Source: Negativicutes bacterium (GTDB lineage Bacteria > Bacillota_C > Negativicutes > Sporomusales_B > JARLHX01). From it: a DNA stretch of 27,245 nt. Below the pieces are notes generated by a model. It was not told the origin of the DNA. It was given only the letters and a program-made list of their open reading frames with translations, and ran no database searches. The translations under genes and the position numbers were made by a program. Below, piece after piece: positions 21,203-27,245 of this stretch (position 1 is its first letter; every line of letters starts with the position of its first letter). The stretch is taken from positions 1-27,245 of the forward strand of contig JARLHY010000195.1 in assembly GCA_031292015.1 (NCBI GenBank). Direction: 5' to 3'.

Positions 21203-22357
21203 ATGGTTAACGTGTTTTTAACCCCTGGCAAAATCGTATCAGGCAAGGACGTCTTGGCCGAAGTGGGGCCGCTGCTCAAAAACCTGGGCAATAAGGCCCT
21301 GATTGTTACTGACAAGGTGATGGTCAGCACCGGCAATGTGCAGAAGCTGATCAACGTATTGAAAGAACAGAACATCCCGTACGAATTGTTTGCTGAGATC
21401 AACAGCGAGCCGACCGATAATATGGTCTATCAGGGCCTTGCGGCCTATGACAATGCGAAATGCGATTTTTTGATCGGGATCGGCGGCGGCAGTCCCATTG
21501 ACGCCGCGAAGGCCATCGGAGCGGTAAAGGTGCACGGCGGCAAGCTTGCCGATTATATGGGCAAGGAACTGCGTAAGCCGCTGCCTGCTTTGGTGGCTAT
21601 TCCCACCACTGCCGGCACTGGTTCGGAAGCAACCCAGTTTACGATCATCGCTGATACGAAAAATGATGTAAAGATGCTGTTGAAGGGAGCCGTACTACTT
21701 CCGGCGCTGGCGGTTATCGACCCTGATCTGACGGCCACGACGCCGCCCAAAGTAACGGCGGCCACAGGCATCGACGCCTTGACCCATGCGGTGGAAGCGT
21801 ATACCTCGATAAAAGCGCAGCCTTTGTCCGATATCTTTGCCATATCAGCCTGTAAGCGCATTTTTGCCAATCTGAGGAAGGCCTACCGTGACGGAGCCGA
21901 TATGACTGCCAGGAACGAAATGGCCTTAGCTTCTCTGGAAGCCGGAATCGCGTTTAATAATTCGTCAGTCACGCTTGTCCATGGCATGAGCAGACCGATC
22001 GGCGCCCTGTTTCATGTTCCCCACGGCATATCCAACGCCATGCTGTTGGTGGAGTGCCTTCGTTTCGCCGTACACGGCGCTACCGGCCGTTTTGCCGATA
22101 TCGCCCGGGCGATCGGGGCCTGTCAGCCGGGGGCATCGGATCAGGATGCGGCCAAGGCACTGGTTCAGGAGATTGACAAGCTGTGCCAGGATTTGGATAT
22201 TCCGACCCTGGAGAACTATGGCGTGGACCGGAAGGCATTTTTCAAACATGTTGAAAAAATGGCTGATGATGCCCTGGTGAGCGGCAGTCCGAACAACACC
22301 CGCAGAAAGGCTTCAAAAGAGGAGATCATTACAATTTACACGGCTCTTTGGCAGTAA
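21203..22357 (+). CDS. iron-containing (group III) alcohol dehydrogenase
   Basis: A 384-residue NAD(P)-dependent dehydrogenase of the Fe-ADH family. GGGSPIDAAKAIG (94-106) binds the cofactor; PTTAGTGSEAT (134-144) follows. The four metal ligands fit D191, H195 (GIDALTHAVEAY), H260 (LVHGMSRPIG) and H274 (VPHGISNAM), with the usual 14-residue gap between the last two. It probably reduces aldehydes (ethanol or butanol formation) or oxidises alcohols; substrate cannot be read from sequence. AGGAGG at 21186-21191 precedes the ATG. The 254-bp region upstream contains a TATAAT at 21055-21060 and a long leader with a CCCC/GGGG hairpin. A strong terminator follows, so it is monocistronic. Confidence 0.92.
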   Translation: MVNVFLTPGKIVSGKDVLAEVGPLLKNLGNKALIVTDKVMVSTGNVQKLINVLKEQNIPYELFAEINSEPTDNMVYQGLAAYDNAKCDFLIGIGGGSPIDAAKAIGAVKVHGGKLADYMGKELRKPLPALVAIPTTAGTGSEATQFTIIADTKNDVKMLLKGAVLLPALAVIDPDLTATTPPKVTAATGIDALTHAVEAYTSIKAQPLSDIFAISACKRIFANLRKAYRDGADMTARNEMALASLEAGIAFNNSSVTLVHGMSRPIGALFHVPHGISNAMLLVECLRFAVHGATGRFADIARAIGACQPGASDQDAAKALVQEIDKLCQDLDIPTLENYGVDRKAFFKHVEKMADDALVSGSPNNTRRKASKEEIITIYTALWQ

Positions 22358-22401
22358 CAGTAAACGAATAATCCCTATCCTCAAAAAAAGAGGGATAAGA
22401 C

Positions 22402-22440
22402 AAGGCTTCGCGAGATGATCGCGAAGCCTTTTTGTTTTCT
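22402..22440 (+). terminator. terminator of the alcohol dehydrogenase gene
   Basis: AAGGCTTCGCG (22402-22412) and CGCGAAGCCTT (22420-22430) form a perfect 11-bp stem followed by TTTGTTTTCT. The same stem core recurs after the GGDEF/EAL gene. Confidence 0.9.
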
Positions 22441-22558
22441 CCTGCTTTGATTCCCGGCCACAAGAATTGAGCGTCAGCCGTCCGAGCGGTGACCATGGCA
22501 GGGGAGTGAGGCAGGCGGATTGCATTTTTCCTACACCTTTTGACCTATTGTCACCGAT

Positions 22559-22625
22559 GGACTGTAGAGGGCTGTGAGCCCTTGCAGTCCTTGAACGGGA
22601 GCCTTTCGAAAAATTATCCCGGAGG
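22559..22625 (+). other. structured leader upstream of the small frame and GGDEF/EAL gene
   Basis: A compound hairpin (GGACTG/CAGTCC outer, GGGCT/AGCCC inner) spans 22559-22590. CGGGA (22596-22600) can pair with TCCCG (22617-22621), just before the GGAGG at 22621-22625, so the ribosome site could be partly hidden. It does not match the c-di-GMP riboswitch consensus that I know. The earlier part of this 453-bp gap (22441-22540) shows nothing I can support. Confidence 0.4.
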
Positions 22626-22640
22626 TATATCTTTTGGAAG

Positions 22641-22760
22641 GTGCACAGTAATGGCAACCTGTTTTACAATGCAAGTGAAGATACAGCTTCGCCGAATGGT
22701 TACAAGCCCTTTGGCCCGGAAGATATGGAAAACTCAGCAAAAATGGCTAATGAAATATAA
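22641..22760 (+). CDS. possible 39-residue peptide, unknown
   Basis: A GTG at 22641 opens a frame of 39 residues (MHSNGNLFYNASEDTASPNG, then YKPFGPEDMENSAKMANEI). The frame stays open upstream to 22576, so it may be the end of something longer or a relic. GGAGG at 22621-22625 is 15 nt before the GTG, too far for ideal use. The composition is protein-like, hydrophilic with no membrane segment. No family is recognised. It ends 50 bp before the GGDEF/EAL gene. Confidence 0.3.
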   Translation: MHSNGNLFYNASEDTASPNGYKPFGPEDMENSAKMANEI

Positions 22761-22810
22761 GTATTTATCTATTCATTGTTCTCTAATCTGAAGTAACGAA
22801 GGTGAAGCAT

Positions 22811-25126
22811 ATGACTGCCAAGTGGATTGGGAAAATCGGTTTCTTTAACCGGATGACGGTGGCGGTGTGGCTGGTAGGGCTGGCGCTTGTTTTTGGGGCC
22901 TTCGTTCGGGTGGATTCGCTGTACAGACAAGAACTGAAGGTCCGGACGGAAAAGACCAATTGGGACAACAGCAACTGGGCACGCTCTTTGGGAGAAAACG
23001 TAAATCACACCTTCTTCGAGGCTGACAGCATTTTGCAGTTTATGAAAACTGCGATCGAAGCCAACGGGGGCATCGACCCCGCCCACCAGGAACTGCTGAA
23101 AAAGTTCCAGGTAAAAGGCGATCTTAGCCAGATCGCGGTTGCCGACGCCCGGGGCGATCTCGTGTTCAGCGCTGCGCCGCTGACCGGGCCGCTCAACATC
23201 TCTGACCGGGAACACTTCAAGGCTCATAACGGAGAAGACACAAAGCAACTGTTTATCGCGACGGTGCGGATTACTGAAGCCAACGGGGTATCTTCGATCT
23301 TTTTGAGTCGACGGATCAATGATGCAAACGGCGGATTTGCTGGTATCGTATCGGTCGGGATCAGTCAGGACCATTTTGCCAACGAATTCCGTCGTCTGAA
23401 TATCGGCCCTGACGAGTCGATCGTTCTCATCCGGAACGACGGCAGCCTGCTGGCCCGGATTCCGCCGATGTACGCTGCCGAGGAGGCGTCTTATTTCAAG
23501 CACCATGTCGTGTTATCCCATATTGATCAGGGCGTGCCTTCCGGCGTATTTCAGGCGCCGGGGAGCTCTGGGGAGCCCCGTATGGCCGCTTTTCAGGCGC
23601 TGTCCGACTACCCGGTGTTTGTGATGGTCTCCATCCCGCAGGAAGTTGTCGTTAGAGATGTTGAGTCCAGGCATAGACAATATCGCAGCGAAGCGGCAAT
23701 CTTCTCGTTTTTGCTGCTGACAGCCCTTTTCCTGGTATCCTGGCTGGGGCGCAAGCACTACCTAACGCAGCTGGCTCTGCAGGTTTCGGATCAGGACCGG
23801 AAGGCCCAGGAGGACGCGATCCACCGGATGGCCTACTACGATTCTTTGACCGGCCTGCCAAACCGGGCCTTCCTCATGGAACATCTTAATGAAGAAATGG
23901 CCATGGCGCGCAGGGGAGAGGCGGCGGGAGCGGTCCTGTTCGTTGATGTGGACCGGTTGAAAAGGGTCAACGATACCTACGGTCATTCCGCCGGCGATAA
24001 GCTTATCATAATGACCGGCAAGCAGATCGTTGCCGCGGTCGGAGAAGAGGCAGTCGTGGCCAGGATCGGTGGTGACGAGTTTGTTGTGTTGCTGTCCGGG
24101 GCAAATGACCGGGAGAAGGTTGACAAAGTTGCCGGACGCTTGATCAATCTGCTCAGCCGGAATTATGATATCGGCGATGCCAGCGTGCATATGGCGGCAA
24201 GTGTCGGGGTGGCGCTGTATCCAGAGGATGGCGATACCACCGATGATATCTATAAACACGCGGATTTAGCCCTCTATGCCGCCAAGGAGGGCGGAAAGAA
24301 CACCTGGCGTTTCTTCATGGCCGAAATGCAAGAAGCGGTCACCCAAAAAATGCTGCTCAAGCGGGATCTTCACGGGGCCATCGAGCGGGGAGAATTATTT
24401 CTTCATTATCAGCCGATTGTCGAAATGGGCGGGCAGCGGATAGCGGGCTTTGAAGCGCTGCTTCGCTGGGCAAGCCCGGAACATGGCTTGGTGTCGCCGG
24501 CGCAATTCATTCCCCTCGCCGAAGAGAACGAAATGATTCTGAGAATCGGTAAATGGGTATTGGAAGAAGCCTGTTTATTCGCCCGTCGGCTGAGCGATAC
24601 AGACAAAGGCGAACTTCGGGTTGCGGTCAATGTGTCACCGCGCCAGCTTGCTACAGATGACTTTGTCGATATTGTGCGAAATGCTGTACGTAGTTCAGGC
24701 ATCCGTCCGGAGCAGTTGGAGATTGAAGTTACCGAAAACGTACTTATTGCCTCGCTGGAAGACGGCAGCCGCAAACTTGACGAATTAAGGGCTTTCGGGG
24801 TAGGCATCTCCCTCGATGATTTCGGCACAGGCTTCAGTTCGCTGACCCGGTTGCGCCTGTTGCCTGTTAATACGCTTAAACTCGACAAGTCGTTCATTGA
24901 TAAACTCCTGCCTGACGATACCCAGCTGCCATATGTCCGTTCCATTGTTGATATGGCGAAGATATTGGGGCTGGCGGTGGTGGCCGAGGGCGTGGAAACG
25001 AAAGACCAGCTGGAGAAACTGATGGACTGTCGCTGCGACTATATTCAGGGATTTCTTTTCAGCCGGCCGATGCCTGAAGAGGAAGCCCTCCGGTTTCTGA
25101 ACAAAGACGAAAGGGCTGGCATCTAG
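22811..25126 (+). CDS. membrane-bound Cache-like/GGDEF/EAL cyclic-di-GMP protein
   Basis: A 771-residue signalling protein. TM1 lies at about residues 14-34. A periplasmic Cache-like sensor covers about 45-290 (FFEADSILQFMKTAIEANGG, ISDREHFKAH, IFLSRRINDANGGFAGIVSVGIS). TM2 lies at about 295-313. The GGDEF domain has an intact GGDEF (420-424) and DSLTGLPNR (344-352). The EAL domain has EAL (548-550), NVSPRQL (607-613), EVTEN (639-643), DDFGTG (669-674) and AEGVET (725-730). All catalytic signatures appear present, so it may both make and break c-di-GMP; the inhibitory RxxD site before GGDEF is missing. The ATG at 22811 follows GAAGGTG; a GTG at 22802 is the alternative. The external signal is unknown. 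Confidence 0.93.
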   Translation: MTAKWIGKIGFFNRMTVAVWLVGLALVFGAFVRVDSLYRQELKVRTEKTNWDNSNWARSLGENVNHTFFEADSILQFMKTAIEANGGIDPAHQELLKKFQVKGDLSQIAVADARGDLVFSAAPLTGPLNISDREHFKAHNGEDTKQLFIATVRITEANGVSSIFLSRRINDANGGFAGIVSVGISQDHFANEFRRLNIGPDESIVLIRNDGSLLARIPPMYAAEEASYFKHHVVLSHIDQGVPSGVFQAPGSSGEPRMAAFQALSDYPVFVMVSIPQEVVVRDVESRHRQYRSEAAIFSFLLLTALFLVSWLGRKHYLTQLALQVSDQDRKAQEDAIHRMAYYDSLTGLPNRAFLMEHLNEEMAMARRGEAAGAVLFVDVDRLKRVNDTYGHSAGDKLIIMTGKQIVAAVGEEAVVARIGGDEFVVLLSGANDREKVDKVAGRLINLLSRNYDIGDASVHMAASVGVALYPEDGDTTDDIYKHADLALYAAKEGGKNTWRFFMAEMQEAVTQKMLLKRDLHGAIERGELFLHYQPIVEMGGQRIAGFEALLRWASPEHGLVSPAQFIPLAEENEMILRIGKWVLEEACLFARRLSDTDKGELRVAVNVSPRQLATDDFVDIVRNAVRSSGIRPEQLEIEVTENVLIASLEDGSRKLDELRAFGVGISLDDFGTGFSSLTRLRLLPVNTLKLDKSFIDKLLPDDTQLPYVRSIVDMAKILGLAVVAEGVETKDQLEKLMDCRCDYIQGFLFSRPMPEEEALRFLNKDERAGI

Positions 25127-25131
25127 AACAT

Positions 25132-25175
25132 CAAGCAAGGCTTCGCGATCAACGCGCGAAGCCTTGCTTGTTCTT
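25132..25175 (+). terminator. terminator after the GGDEF/EAL gene
   Basis: CAAGCAAGGCTTCGCG (25132-25147) and CGCGAAGCCTTGCTTG (25155-25170) make a perfect 16-bp stem followed by TTCTTTG. It lies between converging genes and could also serve the minus-strand MFS unit. Confidence 0.75.
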
Positions 25176-25280
25176 TGCCGCTCCGCGGTATCTGGGGCTT
25201 CTGGCCCGAATCGACTCCTGACAGGCCCTGAAACCGCAACCACCGGGATTTACTGCAGCGAGGCTCTGGGCAGCCGAGGT

Positions 25281-26552
25281 CTAAGCCGCGGGATTTCGCG
25301 GCTTTTCCGGGGCGCGGATCGGTCGGGCGAACAAAGCGACCGATGCCGCTCCGATGATCGCCAGACCGCCGGTCAGTAAAAAGGCACTGGTAAAAAGACC
25401 GGTAGTCTGGACAATGAACCCTGTTACGCTGGGGGCAACAATACCGGCGGTGTTGGAGAGGAAATGGACAAAGCCGCCAACCCGCCCGACACTGTCGCTT
25501 TTCACCGTGTCCTGAATGATGGCCCAGTAGGACGCGGTGGCAAGATAGGCAAAGAATATTCCCAGCGACATCAAAATGACGGCAGAAGTGGTGGAGTTGA
25601 CCAGCCCGCAAAGGCCGATGGAAACGGCGGCGCAAGCCAGAAATACGGATATGACGGTCTTGCGGGCCTTGACGAGGTCGCCAAGCCGTTTCACAAGGTG
25701 ATCGGACAGGTAGCCGCCGAGACCGTAGCCCAGAGCCCCGAACAGCCAGGGAATGACGCTGACGATAGCCATATCCTTGATGCTGAGGTTACGGGCCATA
25801 ACCAGATAGCTGGGAAACCAGGTCAGGAAGAAGTAGGTGGCATAGTTGGTGGCGAAAAAGGCGATGATTGTCGATAATATAATCGGCTGCTTGATGTAGT
25901 AGGTCAGCGGAAGTTTTTCCGCCACCAGGGAAACCGTGACCTTGCCTTTTTCGATTTCCTCCAGCTCCGCCGGCGATACTTTGGCATGGTCCTTGGGGTG
26001 GTCTGTTACCATCCTGATCCAGAACAGGACCCAGGCGAAACCGAGCAGTGTCAGAATAAGAAAGGAAACCCGCCAGCCCCATTGGACGGCGATAAGGCCG
26101 ACAATCGGCCCGGCCAGCGCCGCTCCCAGCGACATGCCGGTATCGGTGATGCCTTTGGCTTTGGCCCGCTCTGTCGCCGGAAACCAGTTGTTGATCATTT
26201 TGTTGGATACCGAGCTGATCGGTCCTTCGCCTGCTCCGAACAATATCCTGAATACGATCAGCGAGCCAAAGCCCCAGGCTATGGCCGGCGCACCGGCGAA
26301 CAGCGACCAGGCCACCATGGCGAAGGCGATGGTTTTTTTCGGGCCGTAAATATCGGAAAAATAGCCGCCGACAAAACAAAACAGAGCGTAGCTGAGAAAA
26401 AAACTGCTGAAAACGATACCCATCTCGGCCGGGGAAAAATTGAATTCCTTCATGATGTAGGGGGCGGCTATCGACAGGGAAGCCCGGTCGATATAGTTGA
26501 TAAAGGTCGAGGCAACCATTAGGGCCAGGACTACCAAACGATACCCTTTCAT
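25281..26552 (-). CDS. MFS transporter, anion:cation symporter (sugar-acid) type
   Basis: A 423-residue twelve-helix permease. The signature loop between helices 2 and 3 is GGYFSDIYGPKKTI. The first helix contains NYIDRASLSIAAP, and the ILFGAGEGPISSVSNKMINNWFP and ERAKAKGITDTGMSLGAALAGP stretches are typical of the anion:cation symporter family, which includes glucarate, galactonate and hexuronate carriers. AGGAGGGTATGGC precedes the ATG. It lies 28 bp downstream of the SDR gene on the same strand, so the two form an operon. Proton-coupled uptake of a sugar acid that the SDR enzyme then handles is the likely role. The exact substrate is unknown. Confidence 0.88.
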   Translation of the reverse strand: MKGYRLVVLALMVASTFINYIDRASLSIAAPYIMKEFNFSPAEMGIVFSSFFLSYALFCFVGGYFSDIYGPKKTIAFAMVAWSLFAGAPAIAWGFGSLIVFRILFGAGEGPISSVSNKMINNWFPATERAKAKGITDTGMSLGAALAGPIVGLIAVQWGWRVSFLILTLLGFAWVLFWIRMVTDHPKDHAKVSPAELEEIEKGKVTVSLVAEKLPLTYYIKQPIILSTIIAFFATNYATYFFLTWFPSYLVMARNLSIKDMAIVSVIPWLFGALGYGLGGYLSDHLVKRLGDLVKARKTVISVFLACAAVSIGLCGLVNSTTSAVILMSLGIFFAYLATASYWAIIQDTVKSDSVGRVGGFVHFLSNTAGIVAPSVTGFIVQTTGLFTSAFLLTGGLAIIGAASVALFARPIRAPEKPRNPAA

Positions 26553-26580
26553 GCCATACCCTCCTTTTTATGCGGACAGC

Positions 26581-27245
26581 TCAGCTGGCTGTCCAGCCGC
26601 CGTCGATGGCCACGTCGGTCCCGGTGATGTAGCTGGCCCGGGATGACGCCAAAAACACGATAAGATCAGCCACTTCTGCCGGAGTGCCGACCCGACCCAT
26701 GGGAGTGCGGGACTGAATCAGCTGAACCCACGCCGGATCGTCCATGACCTTCGCCACCATCGGCGTGCCGATGAAAGCAGGCGAAATGGAGTTGACCCGG
26801 ACGCCCTTTTGGGCCCATTCGTTGGCAAGCCCTTTGGTAAACTGGGCGACACCGCCTTTGCTGGCGGCGTAGATGGTCCGCTCCGGCAACACGATATGGC
26901 CCTGCAGGGAAGACAGATTGACAATCGCCCCCGAACCTCTGGCCACCATATGCCTTCCGAATTCCAGGCAGCAGAAAAATGAGCCTTTCAGGTTGATGTC
27001 GATCATGTAGTTCCAGTCTTCTTCATTGTAATCCAAGGCCGGCTTTCTGATATTTACCCCGGCGCAGTTCACCAGTACATCGATTTTTTCATGGCGCTGG
27101 ACAATGGTCCGGGCTATTTCTTTGATTTCGCTGACTTTGCCCACGTCGGCAGCCATGGCGTCGGCGCTCAAGCCCAGGTTGCGGAGGGCGTCGGCATAGG
27201 CCTGGCCTTCCTGGCCGTTCCTGCTGATGATGACGGCATGCGCAC
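26581..27245 (-). CDS. SDR-family oxidoreductase, partial (N-terminus outside window)
   Basis: The frame is open to the window edge, so only the last ~221 residues are seen; an internal TTG at 27171 is not the start. Visible parts are VIISRNGQEGQ (end of the cofactor-binding strand), DVLVNCAGVN (NAG motif variant), NLSSLQGHIV (catalytic Ser), YAASKGGVAQF (catalytic Tyr and Lys) and GTDVAIDGGWTAS at the C-terminus. The glycine-rich TGxxxGIG turn lies beyond the edge. The overall look is that of gluconate 5-dehydrogenase or KduD-like sugar-acid dehydrogenases, which fits the co-transcribed sugar-acid-type MFS carrier. The specific substrate cannot be read from the sequence. Confidence 0.9.
   Translation of the reverse strand, partial: AHAVIISRNGQEGQAYADALRNLGLSADAMAADVGKVSEIKEIARTIVQRHEKIDVLVNCAGVNIRKPALDYNEEDWNYMIDINLKGSFFCCLEFGRHMVARGSGAIVNLSSLQGHIVLPERTIYAASKGGVAQFTKGLANEWAQKGVRVNSISPAFIGTPMVAKVMDDPAWVQLIQSRTPMGRVGTPAEVADLIVFLASSRASYITGTDVAIDGGWTAS

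Noticed and set aside
22541..22640. c-di-GMP (GEMM) riboswitch before the GGDEF/EAL gene
   Set aside because: The characteristic GEMM loop and receptor sequences are not present; only an unrelated hairpin is seen.

Overview
The window reads as a chromosomal segment of an anaerobic Firmicute with an outer membrane (Negativicutes, probably Sporomusaceae; this is inference). The evidence is a secreted beta-barrel protein ending in Phe, lying among Firmicute-style genes (AbrB, strong AGGAGG ribosome sites, many GTG/TTG starts, Rho-independent terminators) and clostridial-type anaerobic amino-acid fermentation genes.

Left flank (1-3.5 kb): a truncated chemoreceptor relic, a bacteriohemerythrin, a small one-helix membrane protein behind a Fur-box promoter, lrgAB on the minus strand, a ~216-bp palindromic intergenic element, and an RpiR/SIS-family regulator reading away from the fermentation genes.

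Core (3.5-16.6 kb): a lysine fermentation locus. The gene order is kdd, kamB, a sigma-54 activator, kamD, kamE, kal, kce, then kamA, a porin-like protein, an NhaC-family antiporter and an alanine-dehydrogenase-family enzyme. KamA makes beta-lysine, KamDE makes 3,5-diaminohexanoate, Kdd oxidises it, Kce exchanges it with acetyl-CoA to give acetoacetate and 3-aminobutyryl-CoA, and Kal removes ammonia to give crotonyl-CoA. Two good sigma-54 promoters (3811-3828 and 11255-11270) lie before kdd and kamA. They match the sigma-54 activator encoded inside the first operon and share an upstream sequence at a similar distance. KamC, the usual partner of KamB, is not in the window. CoA transferase and butyryl-CoA dehydrogenase genes are also absent.

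Next (16.8-19.5 kb): a tightly overlapping korDABC operon for a ferredoxin-dependent 2-oxoacid oxidoreductase, ended by a terminator. It could supply acyl-CoA and reduced ferredoxin.

Right flank (19.6-27.2 kb): a secreted His/Asp/Arg/Trp-rich protein behind 11-bp direct repeats, an AbrB-like regulator with a zinc-ribbon tail, a 67-aa unknown protein, an iron-containing alcohol dehydrogenase, a membrane Cache-like/GGDEF/EAL protein with a structured leader, and on the minus strand an SDR dehydrogenase (cut by the window edge) plus an MFS transporter that look like a sugar-acid uptake and oxidation pair. No tRNA, rRNA, CRISPR array, transposase or phage gene was seen.
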